Positions 29,571-38,779 of a stretch of DNA of 64,000 bases are shown piece after piece. The notes beneath the pieces are model-generated. The model saw nothing but the letters and a program-made list of their open reading frames with translations. It searched no databases and was not told the origin of the DNA. Every line of letters begins with the position of its first letter. The stretch's first letter is position 1. The stretch lies in contig MPNC01000007.1 in assembly GCA_002238825.1 (NCBI GenBank), forward strand, positions 1 to 64,000. Direction: 5' to 3'. The DNA is from SAR202 cluster bacterium bin87. GTDB taxonomy: Bacteria > Chloroflexota > Dehalococcoidia > Lucifugimonadales > UBA3495. Both the position numbers and the translations under genes were made by a program.

Positions 29571-29712
29571 CAACAGGTTCCTTCGTGTAATGCGTTCTTG
29601 TCGCGACTGGTTGGTTCCCTTGTCACCGCGAAGCGCGAGGCCGGGCTCAAGTCGCCGCTGCAACTTTAAAGTGGGCTTTTTCACCTGTCAAACGCCCGGC
29701 TGTCGTCGGATG

Positions 29713-29850
29713 CCCACGCGTGCTCGGTATGTCATCGCCAGAAGCGCCGCCACGCGGATATCTCGTTGTCACGGCGACCCCTATACCAGCAACGAGATCG
29801 CCACGCTTCGCTCGCAATGACAACTCAGCAAAAACTGGGCACGCTTGAGC
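29713..29850. repeat. Palindromic element, core A with outer repeat 1
   Basis: The left arm is CCACGCGTGCTCGGTATGTC and the right arm GCTTCGCTCGCAATGAC with outer AAACTGGGCACGCTTGAG. The left core half has changes (GTCATCGCCAGAAGCGCCGC). It lies in the 372-bp gap between the two LLM oxidoreductase genes. Confidence 0.7.
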
Positions 29851-29942
29851 GCCCAACGGAGGCCCGTCACCCCTACGAACTCACCGACATTGCCATCTCG
29901 GAAGTGAGCTGACCGTCTCCCAAATGAGATCCGCTGCGCCGA

Positions 29943-31007
29943 TCAGAGTGCCGGTATCACCTCGTCGCACAGCAAGGCCAGGGCTTCGTCCACGTCGGGA
30001 CCGAGCTCCGAGAATAACAGCTGCCCAAAGCCCTGCTCTCGCGCCGTGTCTCTAACCTCCAGCATCCTCTCGATGCAGTCGCCGGGCGTGCCGGCGATGA
30101 AGATGGCGTCGATCATGGAGTCGGTGACCAGGTCGTCGAACTCCTGCTCGGTTGCGCCGTTCCGATCCGCGCGGTCCAGGCGCTCCACGTCCGGCAGGGC
30201 CACACCCAGGCGTTCGATGTCCTCGGTCGTATAGCCCTGGCGGTACATATTCAGAACCCGGTGACCCGAGCTTTCCTTGACGAATTCCCGAGCCGCTGAT
30301 GCGTTTCGAGACAGCGATATCTTGATCTCCGCCACTTTGGGGGCCGGTTCGCCCTGCCGTTCCGGTGGCAGCGCAGTATCGAAGGCATCCAGCAGTTCCG
30401 GGACTCTGCCGGTGCGCAGGGCCGCCATGTAGTGGCCGCCGAAGATCAGTCCGTCCATGGTTGCGCCGCCGACGGCCATGCCCAACGGCCCGTTGCTGCC
30501 GCAGTAGAGCCGCACCGGCGACGCGGGCCTGAAATTCAACTGGAAGCCGGCCGATGGATTGAAGTGGTAGTAGTCCAACAGGTTCGGGTAGTCTGCGAAA
30601 CAGACCTCGTCGCCATCCAGGAGGCGGCGCACACTCTGGGCGGTCTCCCGCAGCACGCTGACCGGACGCGGCGTGCGGATCAGCGATGGCGTTCGGGGGT
30701 TGCCCCGGCCCAGGCCGATGCTCAATTCCCGTCCGTCCATCAACTCGCTGAGGGTGGCAATCGAGTCCGCCAGGTCAACCGGGTTGCGGAAGTACTGGAC
30801 GGTGACCGCCGTGCCCAGCTTCATGTCAAGCCGGCAGGCCATGGCGGCCAGAGCCACAAAGGACTGGCGGCTTCTCAGGTTATCGGTGACCCACATCTGG
30901 GCAACGCCTTTGGCCTCAGCCTGGGCAGCCAGGTCCACCAAGTGGGGCAGCGGAACGTGAGCGTAGGTGGGCAGGTGAAATTGGATACCGGTTTCCAGTG
31001 GGGGCAT
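29943..31007 (-). CDS. LLM-class flavin-dependent oxidoreductase
   Basis: The ATG at 31007 follows GGAGAG, giving 354 residues; the upstream extension to 31229 overlaps the next gene and is rejected. Motifs are LETGIQFHLPTYAHVPLPHL, WVTDNLRSRQSFVALAAMA, LGTAVTVQYFRNPVDLADS and MDGRELSIGLGRGNPRT, the flavin-binding barrel of luciferase-like enzymes, plus FIAGTPGDCIERM near the C-terminus. F420- or FMN-dependent; substrate unknown. It starts 79 bp after the NHL-repeat gene ends, so both are likely on one transcript. Confidence 0.86.
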   Translation of the reverse strand: MPPLETGIQFHLPTYAHVPLPHLVDLAAQAEAKGVAQMWVTDNLRSRQSFVALAAMACRLDMKLGTAVTVQYFRNPVDLADSIATLSELMDGRELSIGLGRGNPRTPSLIRTPRPVSVLRETAQSVRRLLDGDEVCFADYPNLLDYYHFNPSAGFQLNFRPASPVRLYCGSNGPLGMAVGGATMDGLIFGGHYMAALRTGRVPELLDAFDTALPPERQGEPAPKVAEIKISLSRNASAAREFVKESSGHRVLNMYRQGYTTEDIERLGVALPDVERLDRADRNGATEQEFDDLVTDSMIDAIFIAGTPGDCIERMLEVRDTAREQGFGQLLFSELGPDVDEALALLCDEVIPAL

Positions 31008-31086
31008 GATCTCTCCTTCGTTGGGATGCGCTCGTTGGGATACGCTCACGACTATTCGCGCAATATTGTTGTCCGGCGGAAGTTGC

Positions 31087-32121
31087 TCACAGGCCGACCA
31101 CGCGGACCCGGTGGTTGTGGGTGTCGGCGATGAAGAGGTTACCCTCGGCATTAATGCCGCAGCCGTGGGGATGAAACAGCCCGGCCTCGACGGCAGGCCC
31201 GCCATCGCCTCCGCCACCCTCACGCCCACCGGCGATGGTGGCTACCAGGCCGGTGACAGCATCGATACGCCTCACGGCGCTGTTGTCCGAGTCGAGCACG
31301 ATGATGTTGTCATTCAGGTCGCAGCGCATGGCCTTGGGTGAACCCCACACGGCTGCCAGCGCCGGGCCGCCGTCCCCCGCATAGCCATAGACCCCTTCGG
31401 CTCCGGCGATGGTGGTCAAGACACCGTCCGGCGATATCCGGCGGACACCGTTTCCCTCCCGCTCGCACACGTAGACATTGCCCTGGCTGTCCGCACACAC
31501 CGCCCGAGGACCCATCAGGCTCGCCCCGGTGGCTGCCCTGCCTTCGCCGGCGCGGGATTTCTCGCCCGTTCCGGCGAAGGTGCTGATGATCCCCGTCGCC
31601 AGATCCACCCGACGAATGCGCTGGTCCTGCACGTCGGCGATCAACAGGCCGCCCCGACGGTCCAGGCATAGATCGTTGGGTTCACGCAGCATGGCTTCGT
31701 TGCCGGGCCCGCCGTCGCCGCTGTACCCGAATTCGCCGGTGCCGGCGACGGTGGAGACCATGCCCGTGCGTCCGTCGATCCTGCGCACCGCCGGGTCAAA
31801 TCTCTGGGCGAAGTAAATGTCTCCGTTGGCGTCGATTGCCAACCCGTATGGCTGGTTGATGACCGCATCGACCGCGGGCCCGCCGTCGCCGGCGTACCCC
31901 GGTTCGCCAGTGCCGCAAATGAGCGCGACGGTGCCGGTCGTCGCATCGACGCGGCGGATCCGGTGATGGCGGCCCATGCACACGACCATGTTCCCCTGGG
32001 GATCGAATTCGCAGGCGTAGGGCGTTTGGCAAGCGGCGGCTGTCGCCGGGCCGCCATCGCCCTCCCAGCCCTCGGATCCGTTTCCCAATACAGTTTGGAT
32101 TATGCCTTTCTCAGCGGGCAT
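31087..32121 (-). CDS. NHL-repeat beta-propeller protein
   Basis: The 344-residue protein starts at ATG 32121 after GGAGGT. It consists of about six repeats of the form GTGEPGYAGDGGPAVDAVINQP then LAIDANGDIYFAQ..RVRRID (shown in parts), the signature of six-bladed NHL/SMP-30-like propellers. There is no signal peptide or membrane anchor, so it is predicted to be cytosolic. Such propellers bind ligands or partner proteins; some are lactonases or lyases but no catalytic residues can be assigned. It is the first gene of a likely operon with the LLM oxidoreductase. Confidence 0.82.
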   Translation of the reverse strand: MPAEKGIIQTVLGNGSEGWEGDGGPATAAACQTPYACEFDPQGNMVVCMGRHHRIRRVDATTGTVALICGTGEPGYAGDGGPAVDAVINQPYGLAIDANGDIYFAQRFDPAVRRIDGRTGMVSTVAGTGEFGYSGDGGPGNEAMLREPNDLCLDRRGGLLIADVQDQRIRRVDLATGIISTFAGTGEKSRAGEGRAATGASLMGPRAVCADSQGNVYVCEREGNGVRRISPDGVLTTIAGAEGVYGYAGDGGPALAAVWGSPKAMRCDLNDNIIVLDSDNSAVRRIDAVTGLVATIAGGREGGGGDGGPAVEAGLFHPHGCGINAEGNLFIADTHNHRVRVVGL

Positions 32122-32404
32122 GTATACCTCCAGTGGGCGCCGGGGTTCCGGCGCAATCAGTCAGGCATTGCATTGTATATCGCGCGCGACGCCGGGCAGA
32201 TCCGGAACCTGTTCCGAAAGTTATGCTGTCGCCGTCAGCTCGACTACCGGACAAATTCCGGCGCCCAACGTTTGAAATATTGTTGGCATCCCAGCATTGA
32301 CAGGGGAAATCGCGGATTCCAGAATGGCCCGTTCACGACCCCCCGAAACGATGTCCACAGTTTGGTTTGACGTTCCTGGAGGAAAGATCTTCCGAATCGG
32401 ATCA

Positions 32405-33640
32405 ATGCCCCGATTGCACACGCTGGACGCGTGGCTGGCGTACCGCAACTACCGGCTGTTGTGGTGCGGCAATTTCTTCGCGAACAACGCCCAGTGGATC
32501 CAACTCCTGAGCGTCGGCTGGTTGGTGCGGGAACTTTCCGAGGGCTCCACCGTCGCCGGGCTGCTGGTGGTAACCGTGGGTGGGATTAACACCCTGCCCG
32601 GCCTGGTGGTTGGACCCTGGGGCGGTGTCCTCAGCGATCGCTTCGATCGCCGCAAACTGGTCATCGCGCTGCAATTGACTATGGCCGCTCTGGCTTTGTG
32701 CTTCGCGCTGCTGGTGCTGTCCGGGCGGGTGGCCGTATGGCACGCCTACCTGTACGTGATCCTGGCCGGCGCGTGCCGCTCCATGACCCAGCCCATGCGC
32801 CAGTCCCTCATCGCCGGCACGGTGCCCCGGGAGATGCTGGGCAACGCCATGGCCGCCAACGTCCTGACCATCACCGGTACCCGCATTGTCGGGCCGTTTG
32901 TCGGCGGGATCCTGATATTCACGTTGGGGTTCTTCTGGAATTTCGTCATCGAATCCGCGCTTTACGTAGTAAACGTGGCGATGATCTTCCCGCTGCGCAC
33001 CCCTTTTCATCGGCCCGGCAATGCTCGTCAGCGCGGTTCGGCGCTGGCCAACATGGTGGAGGGTCTGCGCTACGTTTGGAGCGGCGAGCGCGCCTTCTTC
33101 CAGTTGATGGTGCTGTCGGTGATCCCCAACATCATCCTCCATCCGGCCTGGTTCCTGTTCCCGGTGTTCACCACCGAGGTGTTGCAGCGCGACGCCGACG
33201 TGGGCGGGTACCTGCTTTCGATCACCGGAGTTGGCGGACTGCTTGCCGCGCTGTTCGTGGCGTCCTTCGGGTTCGTCTTCCCCAAGGGTAGGGTGGTGCT
33301 GGGCGCGGCCATCGCCAGCTCAGTGATGCTGATCCTGTTCGCGTTCTCCAAGTGGATGGTGCTGGCATTCGTGGTCATCGCCGCCATGGCGTCAAGCCAG
33401 TCCCTGTTCCGCACCACTCGCGGCACGTTGATACAGACGTTGGCGCCGGACAGTCTTCGGGGCCGGCTCACCAGCCTGCAGAGCATCGACCGGGGGTTTC
33501 TGGTGGTAGCCAGCCTGGGCGTTGGCCTGATTTCCGACCTCACGACGCCGTCAACGGCCATGGCCATCATCGGTATCCTGGGGCTGGGATTGGCTCTGGT
33601 TTGCTGCGTCGTCCTCGGTCGGGTTCGACAGCTGGACTGA
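32405..33640 (+). CDS. MFS transporter (DHA3/EntS-like)
   Basis: The ATG at 32405 is preferred because it aligns with the start of the paralogue at 25179 (LDAWLAYRNYRLLWCGNFFANN); ATG at 32351 would add 18 residues. About 12 hydrophobic segments fill the 411 residues, with the loop LSDRFDRRKLVIAL between helices 2 and 3. It is an inner-membrane carrier of the MFS_3 group, probably an exporter. It is divergent from the NHL gene. No partner for a specific substrate is nearby. Confidence 0.84.
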   Translation: MPRLHTLDAWLAYRNYRLLWCGNFFANNAQWIQLLSVGWLVRELSEGSTVAGLLVVTVGGINTLPGLVVGPWGGVLSDRFDRRKLVIALQLTMAALALCFALLVLSGRVAVWHAYLYVILAGACRSMTQPMRQSLIAGTVPREMLGNAMAANVLTITGTRIVGPFVGGILIFTLGFFWNFVIESALYVVNVAMIFPLRTPFHRPGNARQRGSALANMVEGLRYVWSGERAFFQLMVLSVIPNIILHPAWFLFPVFTTEVLQRDADVGGYLLSITGVGGLLAALFVASFGFVFPKGRVVLGAAIASSVMLILFAFSKWMVLAFVVIAAMASSQSLFRTTRGTLIQTLAPDSLRGRLTSLQSIDRGFLVVASLGVGLISDLTTPSTAMAIIGILGLGLALVCCVVLGRVRQLD

Positions 33641-34044
33641 CGGGAAGCTAGAAGTTGTGTAATCCCGAATCACACGCTGTTCTCTCTGATATGGCCTGTC
33701 TTCGCCTGCGGTACCTCTTCTCCAAGCTATCTCGGACGCCAACATCGATACCGGTTCGGTTTTCGGGAGTCGGGTGACCCGGCGCCCGCACAGTCATAGG
33801 CGGAGATTCGTTGGCTTAGGCGGCGGTTGGGGGAAGCAGGCCCCCTGAATGCGCAGCGAAGTGAGGCCATCCCTCACCACCCCAACTGAAATGCTCTCGC
33901 CATTCCCGCAGGACTTGCCCGCAACTGCTGCAGGCCGTAAAGTGTGGGCGCCGTCAATTTTACTCTACCCATTGAAAACGCTGCCCATACTCTGATGACG
34001 GGCGGGGAGCAGCGGGTAGGATACGTCACCAAAGGGAGGTCCAG
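33641..34044. other. Intergenic region without recognised feature
   Basis: These 404 bp between the MFS carrier and the alpha-hydroxy-acid oxidase contain no conserved ORF, tRNA or palindromic element I can recognise. A promoter for the next gene must lie here; no consensus pair was found. Short GC-rich tracts such as GGTTGGGGGAAGCAGGCCCC occur near 33823. Confidence 0.35.
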
Positions 34045-35145
34045 ATGCGACTCGACCCCATCAACCTCTACGACTACGAGGAACGTGCCAGGCTGGTCCT
34101 GCCCCACGACGATTGGGACACCATCGACGCCGGGGCTATGGACATGTTCACCACGCGGCGCAACCGCACCGCCTTCGAGGAACTGACGTTGCGCCCCAGG
34201 TTCCTCCGCGACATCGGGGAACGGGACCTGTCGACCACCATGCTGGGTAATGAAATCAGCATGCCGGTGTTCGTCAGCCCCGCCGGTTCCCATCACCGTG
34301 CCCATCCTGAGGGAGAGGTGGCCACCGCCCGCGGGGCAAGCATGTCCAACACCCTGATGATGCTCAGCACCGGTTCCAACTGCAGCATGGAAGAGGTCGC
34401 CGAGGAGGCCACCAGCCCCCTCTTTTTCCAGCTCTACCACCGGGGTTACGACCTCACCGAAATGCTCGTCCGCCGCGCCGAAGAGGCCGGGTTCAAGGCC
34501 ATCACCCTGACGGTGGACACACCCACGCCCAGTCCCAAGGAGCGCGACCTGCGCAACCGGTACAACCGTAACTTCGAGCAGGGCAACTTCAGGGGCGTCA
34601 ACAAGCCGGAGAACGTGCTGCGCGGCACCGACGAGTCTGTCGGCTGGAATGTCAACCGGACCGTTCCCCTCACCTGGCATGAGCTCGAATGGCTGCGCGG
34701 TCTCACCGGCCTGCCCCTGGTGCTCAAGGGCATCCGGACCGCCGAGGACGCCCACGTCGCCGCCGAGAGCGGTGTTGATGGCGTCCTGGTATCGACCCAC
34801 GGCGGACGGCAACTTGACATGACCATGGGCGCGATCGAGATGCTGCCCGAGGTCGTCGATGCGGTCAAGGGCAATTGCGAAGTCTACGTTGACTCCGGCG
34901 TCCGCCGCGGCAGCGACGTCGTCAAGGCGCTGGCCCTGGGAGCCAAGGCCGTTGGCATCGGGCGTCCCCTATTCTGGGGGCTGGCTGTCGACGGGGCCGA
35001 TGGTGTCCACGGCGTCCTGGAACTGCTCCGGGAAGAGATCGACCGGGCCATGGCCTACTGCGGCCAGACTTCCGTCGAGGCCCTGGAGCCAAACCTGCTC
35101 AACATCCCCCAGGGCTGGGGAGCCCCGCCCCAACCCGACTTCTAG
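34045..35145 (+). CDS. FMN-dependent alpha-hydroxy-acid oxidase/dehydrogenase
   Basis: The 366-residue protein starts at ATG after GGGAGG. It is an FMN TIM-barrel enzyme oxidising L-2-hydroxy acids to 2-oxo acids. Visible sites are FVSPAGSHHRAHPEGE (FMN and substrate entry), LTVDTPTPSPKERD, VLKGIRTAEDA (Lys contacting N1/N5 of FMN), VSTHGGRQLD (catalytic His and Arg) and the phosphate loops YVDSGVRRGSDV and KAVGIGRP. The oxidase class (lactate oxidase or glycolate oxidase) is not resolved. Length matches the ~360-residue soluble forms. It is followed by a decayed IS3 element. Confidence 0.88.
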   Translation: MRLDPINLYDYEERARLVLPHDDWDTIDAGAMDMFTTRRNRTAFEELTLRPRFLRDIGERDLSTTMLGNEISMPVFVSPAGSHHRAHPEGEVATARGASMSNTLMMLSTGSNCSMEEVAEEATSPLFFQLYHRGYDLTEMLVRRAEEAGFKAITLTVDTPTPSPKERDLRNRYNRNFEQGNFRGVNKPENVLRGTDESVGWNVNRTVPLTWHELEWLRGLTGLPLVLKGIRTAEDAHVAAESGVDGVLVSTHGGRQLDMTMGAIEMLPEVVDAVKGNCEVYVDSGVRRGSDVVKALALGAKAVGIGRPLFWGLAVDGADGVHGVLELLREEIDRAMAYCGQTSVEALEPNLLNIPQGWGAPPQPDF

Positions 35146-35229
35146 GCAACTATCTCCAAACCTGGCGGTCTCGAAGAGGGGACGACCTGCCCCAGTGGTT
35201 ATCCTGCTTCCGGCGCCGGTCCTGGTCGG

Positions 35230-35700
35230 ACCGGTGCCGGACCCTCGGGGCGGATGGTCTCCGGCGGCGGGACGGGCAGCGCAGGGAAGTGTGCGTTCTG
35301 ATGCGATTGCAGAGGTCGGCGCTGGCTGAGTAGCGCCGACCTCTGCGGTAGCGTATAGAACAACTCCCAACCCAGCGGATCATCTCACGACCTGCCGTTG
35401 GATCTCTCCACGTAGCGGTTTCCCCGCGTCAGCCGCGGCTCGATGCACCGGGTTGTGGCTCCAATCCCACCGACCTATTCCCGCCGACCCGGCGGTGAAC
35501 TCCGGTCCATCGTCCGAGCGGATGGGTTCGAGCGCTCCCCGGATCGCCATCAGCCCAGCGAGGGTTTCGCACACAACCACGGACCGTATGCTGCGTTCGG
35601 CTCGAGTCGCCAGGCGCTCCCCGGTGTACTGGTCGGTTTTGGTCAATGGGCGCACCACGCGCCCGCCATGAGTGTTGACCCGCCAGAACGCGCCAGGTCG
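35230..35700 (-). pseudogene. IS3-family transposase (OrfB) remnant
   Basis: On the minus strand, fragments in two frames match the DDE core of IS3-type OrfB: NTHGGRVVRPLTKTDQYTGERLA, then AGLMAIRGALEPIRSDDGPEFTA (both abbreviated here to their key parts THGGR, DQYTGERLA, IRSDDGPEF), and after a stop the C-terminal piece GVVLYATAEVG with a degenerate RPHSALGYRPP-like tail near 35260. The catalytic Asp of IRSDDGPEF is kept, but frameshifts and a stop break the gene. No terminal repeats or target duplication were found, so only a core remnant remains. Confidence 0.6.
35309..35346. repeat. Perfect 15-bp inverted repeat with 8-nt loop
   Basis: GCAGAGGTCGGCGCT is followed by GGCTGAGT and then AGCGCCGACCTCTGC, a perfect hairpin. 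It lies inside the IS3 remnant and interrupts what should be the C-terminal coding part. No T-run follows on either strand, so a simple Rho-independent terminator is unlikely. Confidence 0.65.
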
Positions 35701-35919
35701 GGCATCCGGCGATGCAGGTCGGATCAGAGGGGCCACCGGCGCCGAAAGTGGCGACCACCAAGACGAGCGATGTGCCGGTCGCTCGCAAATCGCCGTCCCG
35801 ACGAACCAAATCGGTGGAACGGGTCTTGGCGGATACACCGTTGGAAATTTCCATCTCTCGTCGCGTCGATGCCGGTGACCATTTGCCGACCTCCGGCGGT
35901 AACTGTTCAGGGTTGCGGG

Positions 35920-36040
35920 GGAGGTGTCATTGCGAGCGCAGCGCGGCAATCCCGTTGGGGCAATAGATTCCTTCGGGACAGGCGTGGCTGCTACGGCGTC
36001 GAGATTGCCACGGCGCAAGCGCCTCGCAATGACGACCTCC
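35920..36040. repeat. Palindromic element, core A with short GGAGGT outer arms
   Basis: GGAGGTGTCATTGCGAGCGC on the left and GCCTCGCAATGACGACCTCC on the right form the ends. The outer arms differ from both outer repeat 1 and outer repeat 2. It separates the IS3 remnant from the MBL-hydrolase gene. Confidence 0.65.
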
Positions 36041-36173
36041 TAAATTCTGGACAATTGCCTCCGGCGTTTTCTCTCAACAGGGCCGGTGTTTTGGGGTAAT
36101 ATGCTGCTCGGAACGATGCGCCATTAGAAAGCCAACTCATCAGAAAGCCAACTCATCGAGAGGCGATACCCAT

Positions 36174-36974
36174 ATGCCCAACTACACCACCAACGTCGGC
36201 AATGTTCAATTGCTGGCGCTAAACGACGGAGGGCCCGTCCGGTCTCCCTTGATCCCGTTCCCGGATACCACCATCGAGCAATGGCGGGAGTTCCCCGACC
36301 TGCTGGACGAACACGACCAGACCAGAAGCAGGTATGGAACCACGGGCGTTCGGTCGCAGGGAAAGCTGATCATCGTCGATACCGGCCTGCAGGCCCCCGA
36401 CGGCACCCTGATGTCCGACATGCGCGCCAAGGGCGTCGACCCGGAGGCCGTCGACCTGGTGGTTCATACCCACCTGCATCCCGACCACGTGGGCTGGAAC
36501 CTGACCGATGGCAAACCCAACTTCCGCAACGCCCGCTACCTCGTGCCGAGGAGAGACTGGGACTACTGGACCCAGCCCGATGTGCTGGCCGGCGCCACCC
36601 ACGTCCAGAACCAGGTGGTTCCCCTGCAGGATCTGGGGTTCATCGACCTGATCGACGACGATCACGAGATCACCGACGAACTCACCACGGTCTCCACGCC
36701 AGGGCACACCCCGGGCCACGTCTCGATCATGATCGCCTCGGGCGGCGAGCGCGGCTACATCCTGGGCGACGTGGCGCACAACGCGGCGCAGGCCCATTAC
36801 ACCGACTGGTGTCCCATCTTCGACATCCAGCCGGACGTTTCCCGGAGCACCCGGCATTCGGTGCTGGATATGCTGGAGAACGAGCAGATCCTGGTCTCCG
36901 CGGGACACTTTCCCGACCCTGGCTTCGGACATTTCGTCCGGGTCGAGGGACGGCGCTCCTGGCGGGGCATCTAG
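36174..36974 (+). CDS. MBL-fold metallo-hydrolase (AHL-lactonase-like)
   Basis: The 266-residue protein has HTHLHPDHVGWN (HxHxDH) near residue 99, TPGHTPGHVS, ILGDVAHN and a C-terminal AGHFPDPGFGHF, the dinuclear zinc site of lactonase-type MBL hydrolases. It resembles the protein at 23827 in motif layout and length. The ATG at 36174 follows GAGAGGCG. It is the first of five co-directional genes (with two hotdog hydratases, an SDR and an amidohydrolase), which suggests a catabolic operon in which it opens a lactone or thioester; the substrate is unknown. Confidence 0.86.
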   Translation: MPNYTTNVGNVQLLALNDGGPVRSPLIPFPDTTIEQWREFPDLLDEHDQTRSRYGTTGVRSQGKLIIVDTGLQAPDGTLMSDMRAKGVDPEAVDLVVHTHLHPDHVGWNLTDGKPNFRNARYLVPRRDWDYWTQPDVLAGATHVQNQVVPLQDLGFIDLIDDDHEITDELTTVSTPGHTPGHVSIMIASGGERGYILGDVAHNAAQAHYTDWCPIFDIQPDVSRSTRHSVLDMLENEQILVSAGHFPDPGFGHFVRVEGRRSWRGI

Positions 36975-37020
36975 CTGGTTTGGCATCTCAGTTCCAAGCG
37001 AAACCAAAGGAAGTGCAGCT

Positions 37021-37440
37021 ATGGTCGAAGCGGATGCGCGAATACTTCTGGACTGGGACGCTCTGGAGGTCGGCGAGACCTTCGAGACGTACCAATACCT
37101 CCTCACGCAGGAGATGATCGACACCTATCGCCAGGGGGTGATGGACCCGGAGGCCAGCTTCCCGACCATCTCCCACAAGGTGGACGTGAAGCAGTACAAC
37201 GCCAGGTACCGGGACGCCGGTTCGGTCAACGCCAGGTGCGCCTTCTACTGCTACAACCCTCCCATCGGCGGCAAAACGATCACGGTGCGGGCATGGATCG
37301 CCGACAAGTACCTGCGGCGGGGCAAGAACTACATCGTCACCGAGGCGGTTTCGGTTGATGAAGACGGCCGGCTCATCGACCGTGTGATCACCCACGAGCT
37401 CAAACAGCCCACGGAGGTCGGCAAGAAATGGGGAGGCTAG
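37021..37440 (+). CDS. Hotdog-fold protein, MaoC-like hydratase partner (first of a pair)
   Basis: The 139-residue protein resembles the N-terminal, often non-catalytic, hotdog half of double-hotdog enoyl-CoA hydratases: LEVGETFETYQYLLTQEMIDTYR at the start and LIDRVITHELKQP at the end. The canonical D-x-x-x-x-H hydratase motif is not visible. The next gene overlaps its last 13 bases and encodes a second hotdog, so a heterodimer is likely. Expected substrate type is an enoyl-CoA thioester; this is inferred from the fold and context. Confidence 0.7.
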   Translation: MVEADARILLDWDALEVGETFETYQYLLTQEMIDTYRQGVMDPEASFPTISHKVDVKQYNARYRDAGSVNARCAFYCYNPPIGGKTITVRAWIADKYLRRGKNYIVTEAVSVDEDGRLIDRVITHELKQPTEVGKKWGG

Positions 37441-37880
37441 TACGCGCCTACGAGGTGGGGGACGAGATTCCCCCGTTGATAAAGGAAATGACCCAGGAGG
37501 CCATAAACCTGTTCGAGGGCAGTTCCGGGGATCTGGAAGCCTCCCAGTTCACCGATGAAGAGACCGCCCGCGAGACCCTGGGAACCGAGGGCACGGTGGC
37601 CTCGGGGCGGATGTCTTTGTCCTTCGCCCTGGAACTGCTGCGCCGGTACTTCGGCGGCGATGTGTTCAACCACAGCGGCACGGTTGATTTGAGATTCCTG
37701 CGGCCGGTCCGTCCCGGCGACACCATCACCTTCACGGGGACGGTTACCGGCGTGAGCCGGGAGGTGAACGGCAGCCGGGTTTCGGTGGACGTCAAGGTCG
37801 AGAACCAGCGCGGCGATACCACCGGTGTGGGTCAGGGCAGCGCGGTGGTTCCCAATGCCTTTCTCCCCCAGGACGAGTAA
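37428..37880 (+). CDS. MaoC-family hotdog hydratase (second of a pair)
   Basis: The 150-residue hotdog protein carries TVASGRMSLSFALELLRRYFGGDVFNHSGTVDLRFLRPVRPGDTI (key parts ASGRM, FNHSG, RFLRPVRPGDTI), the characteristic MaoC helix and strand arrangement. The R-specific hydratase Asp/His pair is not clearly placed, so activity is unproven. Its ATG lies 13 bases inside the upstream gene, indicating translational coupling and a 1:1 complex. It is followed 18 bp later by an SDR, fitting hydration then oxidation of an acyl-CoA-like intermediate. Confidence 0.75.
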   Translation: MGRLVRAYEVGDEIPPLIKEMTQEAINLFEGSSGDLEASQFTDEETARETLGTEGTVASGRMSLSFALELLRRYFGGDVFNHSGTVDLRFLRPVRPGDTITFTGTVTGVSREVNGSRVSVDVKVENQRGDTTGVGQGSAVVPNAFLPQDE

Positions 37881-37898
37881 AACCCGCCAGGATGGTGA

Positions 37899-38687
37899 AT
37901 GGAAATGCAACTGGAAGGCAAAGTCGCCCTGGTAACCGGAGGGGGCCGCGGATTGGGCCGCTCCATGGCCCTGGCCTACGCAAGCGAGGGCGCGGACGTC
38001 GCCATCGTGGCCCGCACTCCCTCTGAGCTGGACGCCGTCGGTTCCGAGATTAGAGCCCTGGGCCGCCGCACCCACATGGTCAACGCGGAACTGACCACCA
38101 GCGAGGGCGCCAACCGGGCCGCCAGCGAGACCATCAGCGAACTGGGCAGGATTGATATCCTGGTCAACAACGCGGGCGGATACCGTCTCTTCACCAACGA
38201 CCTGTCCCACGCAGTGACGGTGCTGAATATCACCGAAGACGAGTGGCGACGGGTGATGGAGTCGAACCTGACGACAACCTTCATGACCTGCAAGGCGGTT
38301 CTGCCCCACATGATGGAGCGTGGCAGCGGCGTCATCGTCAACCTGACCTCGAAGAACGTGGCTCGCCGGGGCCGGGCCGGACAGGCGTCCTACGGAGCCG
38401 CCAAGGCCGCGGTGGAACGCCTCAGCGAGTCGCTGGCCGACGAGGTCAAAGACTTCGGCATCGCCGTCAACATCCTCGACCCCGGGTGGAACCTGACCAG
38501 GCCCAACGACGACTACGATGACGAAGTGCACAAGCGCATGAGGCTGCCGGACGACATCGCCGAAGTGGCCGTACACCTGGCCATCCAGACCCCTGATACC
38601 ATGACCGGCCAATTGGTCTCGGCACAGGAATACGACGAAGAGCATAGCATCGAGCGATTGTCAGCCTACGACCGGCTCCACTCCTAG
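37899..38687 (+). CDS. Short-chain dehydrogenase/reductase (SDR)
   Basis: The 262-residue classical SDR has the nucleotide motif TGGGRGLGRS near residue 14, NNAGG near 90, the catalytic Ser in NLTSKN and the YGAAK catalytic Tyr/Lys near 166-170. AR following strand 2 (VARTPSE) favours NADP(H), although this is a weak call. It would oxidise or reduce a hydroxyacyl or alcohol intermediate. ATG 37899 (or Met3) is used. It lies directly after the hotdog pair in the same operon. Confidence 0.87.
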   Translation: MEMQLEGKVALVTGGGRGLGRSMALAYASEGADVAIVARTPSELDAVGSEIRALGRRTHMVNAELTTSEGANRAASETISELGRIDILVNNAGGYRLFTNDLSHAVTVLNITEDEWRRVMESNLTTTFMTCKAVLPHMMERGSGVIVNLTSKNVARRGRAGQASYGAAKAAVERLSESLADEVKDFGIAVNILDPGWNLTRPNDDYDDEVHKRMRLPDDIAEVAVHLAIQTPDTMTGQLVSAQEYDEEHSIERLSAYDRLHS

Positions 38688-38779
38688 ATTGCATCCGGTA
38701 GATTGAATCCGGCGAGGCCAAGCATCCGCACGGTCAATTCCGCTATTAGCAAGGGACTCGGGCCCCAGAGGAGGATACG

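Noticed and set aside
35429-35854. Functional 141-residue gene
   Set aside because: It is an alternative frame through the decayed IS3 transposase and has no complete domain.
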